64,000 nucleotides of DNA from Pseudomonas sp. Irchel s3h17 (GTDB lineage: Bacteria; Pseudomonadota; Gammaproteobacteria; Pseudomonadales; Pseudomonadaceae): the NCBI RefSeq assembly GCF_900187505.1, contig NZ_FYDL01000005.1:160794-224793 (forward strand). Reading direction: 5' to 3'. Below, piece by piece: positions 1 through 7,384 of this stretch; the stretch's first letter is position 1, and every line of letters begins with the position of its first letter. The position numbers and the translations under genes are program-made. Below the pieces are notes generated by a model that did no database searches, was not told the DNA's origin, and worked only from the letters and a program-made list of their open reading frames with translations.

Positions 1-51
1 CACCGCCCTTTCACGGCGGTAACAGGGGTTCGAGTCCCCTAGGGGACGCCA
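1..51 (+). tRNA. tRNA-Glu (TTC), 5' truncated by window edge
   Basis: This is the 3' two thirds of a glutamate tRNA. The anticodon stem-loop with TTC, the T loop GTTCGAGTC and the encoded CCA end are present, and about 25 nt of the 5' end lie outside the window. What is visible is identical to the complete copy at 200-275. Confidence 0.95.
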
Positions 52-53
52 TT

Positions 54-129
<76 letters not shown>

Positions 130-142
130 TATTTAACGAAAG

Positions 143-166
143 CGCCGCTGACTGAGCGGCGTTTTT
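143..166 (+). terminator. Intrinsic terminator after first Glu-Gly tRNA pair
   Basis: The stem CGCCGCT/AGCGGCG with a 5-nt loop is followed by five T. A second small inverted repeat, ACCGGAAC-TGT-GTTCCGGT, lies at 174-192 just before the next tRNA. Confidence 0.85.
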
Positions 167-199
167 GTTGGACACCGGAACTGTGTTCCGGTTAGCGTT

Positions 200-275
200 G
201 TCCCCTTCGTCTAGTGGCCTAGGACACCGCCCTTTCACGGCGGTAACAGGGGTTCGAGTCCCCTAGGGGACGCCA
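200..275 (+). tRNA. tRNA-Glu (TTC)
   Basis: A complete 76-nt glutamate tRNA (acceptor GTCCCCT/AGGGGAC, anticodon TTC in CCTTTCAC, encoded CCA). It is the second copy of the duplicated cassette and is identical to the visible part of the first. Confidence 0.97.
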
Positions 276-277
276 TT

Positions 278-353
<76 letters not shown>

Positions 354-361
354 TATTCAAC

Positions 362-390
362 AAAAACGCCGCTCATTGAGCGGCGTTTTT
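362..390 (+). terminator. Intrinsic terminator after second tRNA pair
   Basis: AAAAACGCCGCT / AGCGGCGTTTTT with loop CATTG. It works on either strand, so it can also stop the reverse-strand AraC-type gene at 431-1294. It differs from the first terminator only in the loop and flanks. Confidence 0.88.
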
Positions 391-430
391 GTGTGCGTGG
401 TTTTTGTGTGTCCGCAAGGCTGGCGGCGGT

Positions 431-1294
431 TCAGTTGCCCAGGCTGTGTATCAGTTGGTCGAGTATTTGAGCGGTTTCAGCATCGAGCGTCGGTTCTATT
501 ACACACGGCACCTTGAGCTGGTGTGCCTGGCGGTATTCGCTGGGTGTGCAGTTGGCGAACTGCTTGAAGGCGCGCGCGAAGTAGGACGGGTCCTTGAACC
601 CGGCTTCATAGCCGATGGTGGTGATGGGCATCTGGCTGTTGTCGAGCAAATCCTTGGCGTAGTTCATGCGCTTGTTCAAGACATAATCCATGAAGCCAAG
701 CCCGTTGGCCTCCTTGAACAGGCGGCTGAAGCGAAATGCGGTCATGCTGAAGCGCTTCGCCAAGTCCCTCTGGTCGATGTTCTCGGTAAAGTGCTGGTCG
801 ATGTACAGCAGTATGTTGTTCAGCGCCTGGTGTTTCTGGTGTTCTGACGTCAGCCGGATGCTCCCAGGCAAGGTCGGAGCGTGGTCGATCTGCGACGTCT
901 TGCCCTGGCCGTTGCGACGCAACTCACAGAGCTGCAGCAGGGCCGTCAGGTAACGATTCTTCTCGGCACTGGTGAGGGGCAGCACCATGTATTCCCAGAC
1001 ACTGGAGCGCATGGCCCATACGGCCAGCTCTTCCGAGTGCTGCACGGTGAACATGGTGATCGGGATCTTGGGCTGGGTGTGCTTGATTTCCAGCAACAAC
1101 CGCAGGCCAGCCGTATCGGGGCGATCGAAGTGCATGCAGATCATGTCGGCCTGTTCCCCGATGGAAAACATCGAGTCTTTGGCCGGTCTGCAGTCGCAAG
1201 TCCCCACGAACTGGTTGATGAGTTCATGGGTGGACCGATCATGGGTCAGATCGAACCATAACAGAGATGGTCGCTTGCTCGCGTTGGACGTCAT
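431..1294 (-). CDS. AraC-family regulator with degenerate receiver domain
   Basis: A 287-residue protein. The N-terminal half (about 1-130) has the layout of a response-regulator receiver, and the C-terminal half (about 160-260) is an AraC/XylS double helix-turn-helix (RDLAKRFSMTAFRFSRLFK, then ITTIGYEAGFKDPSYFARAFK). In the receiver, the residue aligned with the phosphorylated Asp is His (ICMHFDRPD), and the conserved Lys before Pro is Leu (MVLPLTS). Phosphorylation is therefore unlikely. It is divergent from the Flp pilus operon 420 bp away, and I infer that it regulates that operon. No ligand or partner can be deduced. Confidence 0.85.
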   Translation of the reverse strand: MTSNASKRPSLLWFDLTHDRSTHELINQFVGTCDCRPAKDSMFSIGEQADMICMHFDRPDTAGLRLLLEIKHTQPKIPITMFTVQHSEELAVWAMRSSVWEYMVLPLTSAEKNRYLTALLQLCELRRNGQGKTSQIDHAPTLPGSIRLTSEHQKHQALNNILLYIDQHFTENIDQRDLAKRFSMTAFRFSRLFKEANGLGFMDYVLNKRMNYAKDLLDNSQMPITTIGYEAGFKDPSYFARAFKQFANCTPSEYRQAHQLKVPCVIEPTLDAETAQILDQLIHSLGN

Positions 1295-1713
1295 ATTTCT
1301 CGCTCTGAGGTTCGTCTCCCTACGCTCAGTAGTATTGACAATGTGTTATCACTTCGCAGACTAAATCCTGATAAGAGAATCGGTATTTAGTTCTATGGGT
1401 GCTATGTGTCGGTGTGTCGGCGCAACGCCGGTGCCGGGTGGCGGATGCTACGTACTTTGGCTGCACCCGGCATCCGCCGCTGGTCGCTTGCGAATCAGTG
1501 GCAGTGACATTCGCGAACCATTCTTTCCTCTGTTTATTCTCTCTGCCCATTTGCAAGCGACTTGCACGGCATTTGGCAGTGCCTGCAAAAAAGTCCTAAC
1601 GAAGTGCAAAAGACTCCTAACGGCTTGGCTGGGACCTGACTAGGGTAGCAACAGGCAGTGCAACAACGTGCTGTCCCCCGGAAGAACAACATACGAAAAA
1701 TGAGGTGGGCAAA
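1295..1713 (+). promoter_or_regulatory. flp promoter region with 21-bp-spaced direct repeats
   Basis: This is the intergenic region between the AraC-type gene and flp. Two near-identical 18-mers, TGCAAAAAAGTCCTAACG (1584-1601) and TGCAAAAGACTCCTAACG (1605-1622), are spaced exactly 21 bp, or two helical turns, about 90 bp before the flp start. AraC-family proteins typically bind such in-phase direct repeats. A TTGACA at 1335-1340 is followed only by a poor -10 (GACTAA), so I cannot assign the promoter. The flp ribosome site is GAGGTGGG at 1702-1709. Confidence 0.5.
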
Positions 1714-1923
1714 ATGACTCTGCAAACAATCAAGGCTTCGGTACTGAAATTCGTCAAAGACGAAGATGGCCTGACCATTGTGGAATACGCGGTGGCGGGT
1801 GGGTTGATTACGGTAGCTGTTGCCGCGACGTTCATTCTTTTAGGCGATGCGGTGGAGAAACAGATCGCGGCATTGTGCAAGGCCGTTAACGGTAACGTGG
1901 CTTGCGCTGCAGCAGCACCATAA
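1714..1923 (+). CDS. flp: Flp-type pilin (type IVc major pilin)
   Basis: A 69-residue prepilin, the structural subunit of the Flp/Tad pilus. A positively charged leader ends at Gly19. The mature protein begins LTIVEYAVAGG, with the Glu at +5 expected of class IV prepilins, and continues as a hydrophobic helix (LITVAVAATFILLGDAV). The C-terminal part carries two Cys (ALCKAVNGNVAC) that could form a disulfide. The start is the ATG at 1714, with GAGGTGGG upstream. A GTG at 1705 in the same frame lies inside that ribosome site and is less likely. It is first in the tad operon. Confidence 0.93.
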   Translation: MTLQTIKASVLKFVKDEDGLTIVEYAVAGGLITVAVAATFILLGDAVEKQIAALCKAVNGNVACAAAAP

Positions 1924-2092
1924 CAATCACGCGCGCACGCAGGGGCAGGTCAGGTAGAGACGCGGTGAAGTTCATGGAGTTACCGGTTGTAAGTGTTTCA
2001 CTAATAGCACGATCGGATAACTCAATGGGCTTCTCGCGATCTCTGTCTGCGGACTTTCTAAGTGGTGTAGTGATGAATCCGTGTAACGCAAA

Positions 2093-2285
2093 ATAACTCT
2101 AAAAACCATTAGTACTTCAGTGCTGAAGTTTGCTTAAGACGACGACGGCTTGGCTCGTGGAATACGCGGTGGCAGGTGGGTTGATTGCCCTATTGGTTAC
2201 TGTAGCGTTCCTGCTACTGGGCAGTATCGTCACTAGCCAAACATGGGCGGTATGCCAGGTCATGAATAGCAACGTAGCGTGCTCA
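2093..2285 (+). pseudogene. Decayed second flp pilin gene
   Basis: This aligns base by base with flp. It would read ITLKTISTSVLKFA-stop-DDDGLA, then VEYAVAGGLIALL to NSNVACS after a frame change. Three lesions are visible: the start codon is ATA (2093-2095), a Lys codon has become TAA, and 2 nt are missing before the GTG GAA TAC that encodes VEY. The frameshift puts the 3' part in frame with the downstream prepilin peptidase. It is a paralogue that arose by duplication and then died. Confidence 0.85.
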
Positions 2286-2312
2286 CGAAACTTCCCGGTC
2301 GGGAGAGACGAG

Positions 2313-2843
2313 ATGTCCACAGAACTGCTGGTATCTACTGCTTTGTTGATCGGACTGCTGGGCATCGCAGTGGTGAGCGACCTGCGACGCCACCGTATTC
2401 CCAACCTGCTGATTCTGGTGGGCCTTGCCTTGGGATTGGCCGGTCAGACTTATTCAGGTGGTGCCAGCGGATTGGGCGAAAGCCTGCTGAGCATCCTGAT
2501 CTGCTTTGGATTCTTTTTGCCCATGTACGCCCTGGGTGGCATGGCCGCCGGCGACGTCAAGCTGATGGCCATGGTCGGCAGCTTTCTACCGATTCATTAC
2601 GCCTTGTGGGCCGCAATGTTGAGCCTGATAGCCGGTGGAGTCTGCGGCTTCCTGATCGTGCTGGTTCGCGGTCAGTTGGTACAGACCCTGGGCCGCTACT
2701 GGCTGATGCTCAAGGCACAGGCCTATCTGGCGCCGGCCTCGGATGAAGTGGCGGGCAAACCTTTTCCTTATTCGGTCGCGATTTTGCTCGGGACCTTGTA
2801 CAGCGGTTACTGGCAACTCGTTGCCAGCGGACTGGGAGTCTAG
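2313..2843 (+). CDS. tadV: Flp prepilin peptidase (TadV/CpaA/FppA type)
   Basis: A 176-residue polytopic membrane aspartic protease that cleaves the Flp and TadE/F leader peptides. The two catalytic Asp are in VVSDLRRHRIPN (about residue 22) and GGMAAGDVKLMA (about residue 80). The second motif is AAGD, not the canonical GxGD. It lacks the N-methylase region, as expected for the short Tad type. The ATG at 2313 has GGGAGA 6 nt upstream. The frame is open back to 2130 because of the frameshifted flp pseudogene, and that extension is not original to the protease. The stop is 2 nt before the next start. Confidence 0.9.
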   Translation: MSTELLVSTALLIGLLGIAVVSDLRRHRIPNLLILVGLALGLAGQTYSGGASGLGESLLSILICFGFFLPMYALGGMAAGDVKLMAMVGSFLPIHYALWAAMLSLIAGGVCGFLIVLVRGQLVQTLGRYWLMLKAQAYLAPASDEVAGKPFPYSVAILLGTLYSGYWQLVASGLGV

Positions 2844-2845
2844 TC

Positions 2846-4177
2846 ATGCACGTCATCGTCGATAGTGATGCCTACCCCAGCGAACGGGATGCGGTACAGC
2901 GCCTGGCGCCTCAGCCTTGCACGATCCGCGACACGGGCCTGGCAGAGAGTTTTCTCGGTGAACTGGTGTGCAAGCACTTGTATGACGCCGGCGTGCTGGA
3001 CATGTCCCGGTTGGTGGAACGCCTGGCGTTGACCGGTGCCGTGATGGAAGAGATCCTGAGTTTTCTGCGCAAGGATGGCCGTGTCGAAGTCCTGGGCCAG
3101 ACGGGTATGCAAACCGGTGGGCAATCGCTGCGTTATGGCCTGACCGAGCGGGGTCGCAGCGCCGCTCGCGATGCCCTGTCCCGTAGCGGTTACATCGGCG
3201 CGGCTCCTTTCCCGGTCAGTACCTACCGCTCGCTGCTGAAATTGCAGACCATTCACCATGGTCGCATCAATGCCGACGATATGCGCGCCGCCCTCGCGGG
3301 GGTGGTGCTTACGGACCGGATGCTTGATCAGTTGGGTGTGGCCATGAACTCCGGGCGGGCGATCATGATTTATGGTCCCGCAGGCACCGGCAAGACCTAT
3401 GTCAGCAGTCGCTTGATCCGCTTGTTCGCCGAGGCAATCTGGGTGCCTCACGCCATTGCGATCAATGAGGCGGTGATCGAGATCTATGATCCCCAGGTGC
3501 ATCAACGCCTGGATGACAAAGGCCAGCAGGGCAACCTGATGCTCAACGAAGGCATCGATCGCCGACTGCTGTGCTGCAAGCGCCCGATCGTCATCACCGG
3601 CGGCGAGTTGAGCATGGAGCAGCTGGATGTGCGCTATGACCCCTTCACTCGTCAGTACCAGGCCGCCTTGCAGCTCAAGGCCAGCAACGGCCTGTTCATC
3701 ATCGACGACATGGGGCGCCAGCGCATGGCGCCGGCCGAACTGCTCAATCGCTGGATCGTACCGATGGAGGAAAAGCGTGACTTCATCAACCTCGGCGGTG
3801 GGCGCCATTGCGAGCTGCCCTTTGACCTGATCCTGGTGTTTTCCACCAACCTCAATCCCCTGGAGCTGGCCGACGAGGCGTTCCTGCGGCGCATTGGCTA
3901 CAAGCTGCAATTCGGTTACCTGAAACCTGAAGAGTACGAACGGATCTGGCAACAGGAAAGCGAGCGCCTGGGCATTCGTCATGATCCCTTGCTGCTGCGT
4001 TATGTGCTGCAGCGGCTGTATGCAAGCGAAGGCATGCCCCTGGTGCCTTGCCATCCCCGCGACCTCCTGAACATGGCGCTCGATCGCCAGCGCTACATGG
4101 GTGGTTCCGGACCACTGTCACCGCAAGAGTTGGAGTGGGCCTGGCACAACTACTTCGTCCAGCTCGACTTTCTTTGA
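2846..4177 (+). CDS. AAA+ ATPase with N-terminal winged-helix-like region, tad-associated
   Basis: A 443-residue cytoplasmic ATPase. Residues about 1-110 look like a helical or winged-helix region (LVERLALTGAVMEEILSFLR, then LRYGLTERG). An AAA+ module follows, with Walker A GPAGTGKT (about 177), Walker B LFIIDDMG (about 284), a sensor-1-like VFSTNLNP and a following EAFLRRIGYK that could supply the Arg finger. It is not TadA or TadZ and is not in the classical flp-tad-rcp set. It sits between tadV and rcpC with 2 and 12 nt gaps, so it is co-translated with pilus genes. Its role is unknown; remodelling or regulation of the machine is an inference. Confidence 0.8.
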   Translation: MHVIVDSDAYPSERDAVQRLAPQPCTIRDTGLAESFLGELVCKHLYDAGVLDMSRLVERLALTGAVMEEILSFLRKDGRVEVLGQTGMQTGGQSLRYGLTERGRSAARDALSRSGYIGAAPFPVSTYRSLLKLQTIHHGRINADDMRAALAGVVLTDRMLDQLGVAMNSGRAIMIYGPAGTGKTYVSSRLIRLFAEAIWVPHAIAINEAVIEIYDPQVHQRLDDKGQQGNLMLNEGIDRRLLCCKRPIVITGGELSMEQLDVRYDPFTRQYQAALQLKASNGLFIIDDMGRQRMAPAELLNRWIVPMEEKRDFINLGGGRHCELPFDLILVFSTNLNPLELADEAFLRRIGYKLQFGYLKPEEYERIWQQESERLGIRHDPLLLRYVLQRLYASEGMPLVPCHPRDLLNMALDRQRYMGGSGPLSPQELEWAWHNYFVQLDFL

Positions 4178-4189
4178 GGAGATACAGAC

Positions 4190-4996
4190 ATGAGCTCTCG
4201 TACTCTTAGCCTGATTGGCGTTTCCCTGGTCTTGGGCCTCGGTGCCGCGTGGATGGCCGACAGTTGGCTGAGCAAACGACTCAATGCCAGCCCGGATGAT
4301 CATTTGCGAAGCGTGGTGGTCGCCGCGGTGGAGATTCCTTTTGGGCAGTTGGTCGAAGCCCAGCACATTTCGACGGTGCGCATGCCGATAGATACGGTGC
4401 CAGATGATGCCTTCGATTCCACCGACAAGGTGCTGGGCAAGATTGCAGCATTCGACATCCTGCGCGGCGACATCGTGCGCGGTGCGCGGGTCAGTGAACA
4501 CTTGGGCGGCAGCACCCTGGCTTCGCTGATTGCACCTGACAAGCGTGCCGTGTCGGTACGGGTGGACGATGTGGTGGGGGTGGGCGGGTTCCTGTTGCCG
4601 GGTAACCGCGTCGATGTACTGGCGACCAAAAACGCGGAAGGAGGGGGCACCACCACGGCCAAGACCATCCTCGAAAACCTGCGGGTGCTGGCGGTGGATC
4701 AGACCGCGGGTACCGACAAGACGCAACCGGTCGTGGTGCGTGCGGTCACGCTCGAGATGACGACTACCGAGGCCGAGGCCCTGGTCACGGCGCAGACCGG
4801 CGGGAGGTTGCAACTGGCACTGCGCAACCCGCTGAACCTCGAGAAAAAAGTCGCGGCTACTGCACCTGCATTGCCGGCCGTGGCCCAGATCACCCCTCCT
4901 TTTACGGCGGCGCCAAAAGCCGTGACGCGCCGTAGTAGTCCAGCAGACGTCACCATTATTCGCGGAGTCGAATCCAAGGTCGTCATCGTACGTTGA
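4190..4996 (+). CDS. rcpC: Flp pilus assembly protein RcpC/CpaB
   Basis: A 268-residue protein with an N-terminal signal-anchor (LIGVSLVLGLGAAWMADSWL). An SAF domain (about 42-105, RSVVVAAVEIPFGQLVEAQH to GDIVRGARV) and an RcpC/CpaB core (AVSVRVDDVVGVGGFLLPGN RVDV) follow. The family is periplasmic and thought to work with the RcpA secretin, perhaps contacting peptidoglycan through SAF. The start has GAGGAGA 5 nt upstream. Here it is separated from rcpA, which lies on the opposite strand 9 kb away. Confidence 0.9.
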   Translation: MSSRTLSLIGVSLVLGLGAAWMADSWLSKRLNASPDDHLRSVVVAAVEIPFGQLVEAQHISTVRMPIDTVPDDAFDSTDKVLGKIAAFDILRGDIVRGARVSEHLGGSTLASLIAPDKRAVSVRVDDVVGVGGFLLPGNRVDVLATKNAEGGGTTTAKTILENLRVLAVDQTAGTDKTQPVVVRAVTLEMTTTEAEALVTAQTGGRLQLALRNPLNLEKKVAATAPALPAVAQITPPFTAAPKAVTRRSSPADVTIIRGVESKVVIVR

Positions 4997-5061
4997 CACA
5001 GCGGTGGGCGCGCCTGGGCTATCGGCCATGGTGCGGATCAGTACCGGTAAACGAGGGCTTG

Positions 5062-6402
5062 ATGATGAATCTCCATACTCAGCGGTCGCTCACGGCGACG
5101 GCGAAGCGCCAGAAAGGCGCAGTGAGCGTCTTGATGGCGATTGCGTTGGTGGCGATTACCATGATGGCCGCCCTGGCGCTGGATGGTAGTCATATGCTGC
5201 TGAACAAGACCCGCCTGCAGAACGCCGTGGATGCGGCTGCACTGAGTGGTGCCAAAACCCTGAGTCAAGTAACGGGCGGGACCAATGTCGCCAGCGCGAC
5301 GCGAACTGCCGCGCTCAGAACGCTGACACTAAATGCCGGTGCCGAGGGTAACGACGAGTTGGAGGCGAAGGTAGGTGACAGTCCGGAGGACTTTGCGGTA
5401 GTGGAATTGGCCACCAAAGTCGACGGACCGTTTGACTACCCCGGGCCGACGGATGCCAAGTTCGTTCGGGTCTCGGTACCTAATTATCAACTGACAGGCT
5501 TTTTCTGGGGCGCTGTCCAGGCATTGGGCGCTGGCGGCCTGGGAGACAAAGCGGTGGCGGCGATTGCCACCGCCGGCCCCAGCCCTACCAGCCCCTGTGA
5601 TCTCGCACCGCTGATGGTGTGTGGCAACTCGGCTGCATACGACCCGGACGCGGGGATGTTCTGGGGTTATCGCTTTGGAGACCCGGTAGTTTTGAAAACG
5701 GCAGCGGGCGATAAATCGCCCATTGGCCCGGGCAACTTCCAGTTGCTCGATTTTGGTTCCGGTGGCAAGAGTGTCGAGGATGGCCTGGCCGGAGGAATCA
5801 AGGTGTGCCCGGGGGACACTGTGAAGACTGAGCCGGGCAACAAGGTTGGCCCCACCTCCCATGGCTTGAACACCCGCTTTGGCATTTACAAAGGCTCGGT
5901 TAATGCTTCGGATTATCCACCGGACCTGGTGACCACTTCCAGCCAGCCCGGGTTGAAAGCCAACGGCTTGGTACCGGAGTACCAGGGACAAACTGTCACC
6001 TCAAGCGATGGTAGCCTCTCGGCCGGCGGCATCGGGATACTAGACTACAACGACTGGCGTGCAAGTACGGCCGACTGTGTGGCCGGCGTCGGCAGTTGTC
6101 AGAGCGGTGGGGTGTTCGAGCGCCGGATGCTGAAAATCGTGATTGGCAACTGCACCGGGAAAGATGGGGGATCCAGCTCGATTCCCGTCCTGGGCTTTGG
6201 CTGTTATTTCGTGGTGCAGCCAGTCGACGACGGTGGGAAGGATTCGGAGATCTTCGGACAGTTCGTGCAAGAGTGCGAAGGTGACAGTGTTGCCGGTCCT
6301 GAGCCGTCGACCGATTCCGGTCCGCAGATCATCCAGCTGTATAAAACCTATATCAACGACCCCGATGACCCCAAGAGTGTTATTCCGAGCACTGATTCCT
6401 AG
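5062..6402 (+). CDS. TadG-like pilus assembly protein
   Basis: A 446-residue protein. The N-terminus has a cytoplasmic charged stretch, then GAVSVLMAIALVAITMMAAL and ALDGSHMLLNKTRLQNAVDAA, the signature of the TadE/TadG-like pseudopilin region. The rest is a large Gly/Ser/Asp-rich periplasmic domain with eight Cys (SPCDLA, MVCGNS, KVCPGD, ADCVAG, GSCQSG, GNCTGK, FGCYFV, QECEGD). It has no recognisable von Willebrand A domain, so I call it TadG-like. The start at 5062 is chosen for the CGAGGG site; ATG 5065 is equally possible. The open frame to 4993 has no ribosome site. Confidence 0.8.
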   Translation: MMNLHTQRSLTATAKRQKGAVSVLMAIALVAITMMAALALDGSHMLLNKTRLQNAVDAAALSGAKTLSQVTGGTNVASATRTAALRTLTLNAGAEGNDELEAKVGDSPEDFAVVELATKVDGPFDYPGPTDAKFVRVSVPNYQLTGFFWGAVQALGAGGLGDKAVAAIATAGPSPTSPCDLAPLMVCGNSAAYDPDAGMFWGYRFGDPVVLKTAAGDKSPIGPGNFQLLDFGSGGKSVEDGLAGGIKVCPGDTVKTEPGNKVGPTSHGLNTRFGIYKGSVNASDYPPDLVTTSSQPGLKANGLVPEYQGQTVTSSDGSLSAGGIGILDYNDWRASTADCVAGVGSCQSGGVFERRMLKIVIGNCTGKDGGSSSIPVLGFGCYFVVQPVDDGGKDSEIFGQFVQECEGDSVAGPEPSTDSGPQIIQLYKTYINDPDDPKSVIPSTDS

Positions 6403-6410
6403 GAGGCGTC

Positions 6411-6890
6411 ATGGCACTTCACGCTTTCAAGCGAGCGCAGAACCAGCAAGGCCTGGCCTTGGTGGAGTTCACCCTGGTCCTGCCCTTGTTGTTGCTGCTG
6501 TTGCTGGCTCTCGGCGAGTTCGGTCGCATGCTCTACCAGTACAACGTACTGCTGCAGGCCAGCCGTAATGCCGACCGTTTTGTTGCCAGCCAGGCCTGGA
6601 ACTCGACGCTGGGTGCGGTGGCGCTAAACGACCCGCTGAAGGCCCAGACGAGAAATGTTGCAGTGTACGGTGTGCCCAGTCAGGACGGGGACAAGGTCTT
6701 GTCAGAACTGGAAATAGACGATGTGGAAGTCGAGGCCGTGGGGACCGACCATGTGCGGGTCACCATCACCTACAACTTTTGCCCGGTGATCGGCGCAGGC
6801 AATTGTACCGGGACGATGCCGGGTTTCTTTGGCAACGCGTTTTCACTGGGTATCCCGCTGGTCGCCACGACTGTCATGAGGGCACTGTGA
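6411..6890 (+). CDS. tadE: TadE-type pseudopilin
   Basis: A 159-residue minor pilin-like protein. QNQQG is followed by LALVEFTLVLPLLLLLLLAL, with Glu at +5 after the predicted cleavage Gly, so it should be processed by the tadV peptidase. The periplasmic remainder has one Cys pair (NFCPVIGAGNC). The start follows GGAGGC by 5 nt. The stop overlaps the tadF start in ATGA-type coupling. Confidence 0.88.
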   Translation: MALHAFKRAQNQQGLALVEFTLVLPLLLLLLLALGEFGRMLYQYNVLLQASRNADRFVASQAWNSTLGAVALNDPLKAQTRNVAVYGVPSQDGDKVLSELEIDDVEVEAVGTDHVRVTITYNFCPVIGAGNCTGTMPGFFGNAFSLGIPLVATTVMRAL

Positions 6891-7384
6891 TGAACCGCAA
6901 ACAGATGCGCGGCACCTATGTCGTTGAGTTCGCTTTCGTTGGCCTGCTGGTCTTCACGCTGTTATTCGCCGTAGTGGAAATGGGTCGCCTGTACTTCACG
7001 GTCAATGCACTTGATGAAGCCGCACGGCGTGGTGTGCGTCTGGCGGCGGTCTGCGATATCAGTGACCCGGTGGTGTTGCAGCGAGCAATCTTCAATGCCG
7101 CGGACGACGCCGGGACGAGCCAACTGATCAGCAATCTGAGCACTGACAACCTGGCTTTGATCTATCTGGATGAAAACGGTGTAGAGGTGGCCGACCCCTC
7201 CGAACCCATCGGCCTCAATGGCTTCCGCGCCATTCGCTATGTCCAGGTGAGCTTGCAGAATTTCGTTTTCGATCTGTTCATTCCAGGGTTCGGCGTGCCG
7301 ATTACCTTGCCTGTGTTCAGGGCGACCTTGCCGCGCGAAAGCCTCGGACGTCGCTCCGATTCGACGGAGAAAACAAAATGCTGA
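6890..7384 (+). CDS. tadF: TadF-type pseudopilin
   Basis: A 164-residue protein of the TadE-like family. RGTYVVEFAFVGLLVFTLLF carries the pseudopilin hydrophobic segment and the conserved Glu. ALDEAARRGVRLAA follows, as in TadF proteins. The ATG (6890-6892) overlaps the tadE TGA, so the two are translationally coupled. The 3' end overlaps tadZ by 7 nt. Confidence 0.85.
   Translation: MNRKQMRGTYVVEFAFVGLLVFTLLFAVVEMGRLYFTVNALDEAARRGVRLAAVCDISDPVVLQRAIFNAADDAGTSQLISNLSTDNLALIYLDENGVEVADPSEPIGLNGFRAIRYVQVSLQNFVFDLFIPGFGVPITLPVFRATLPRESLGRRSDSTEKTKC

Noticed and set aside
1335..1363. TTGACA upstream of flp as the operon promoter
   Set aside because: The -35 is perfect, but no acceptable -10 lies at 16-18 bp and the distance to flp would be over 340 bp.
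2130..2843. Single 237-residue protein starting at TTG 2130
   Set aside because: Its first 61 codons are the frameshifted remnant of a pilin gene; the peptidase has its own ATG and ribosome site at 2313.
2840..4054. A 404-codon reverse ORF under the tad AAA+ ATPase gene
   Set aside because: It is antisense to a protein with clear ATPase motifs; Gln/His-rich composition is typical of GC-rich antisense frames.
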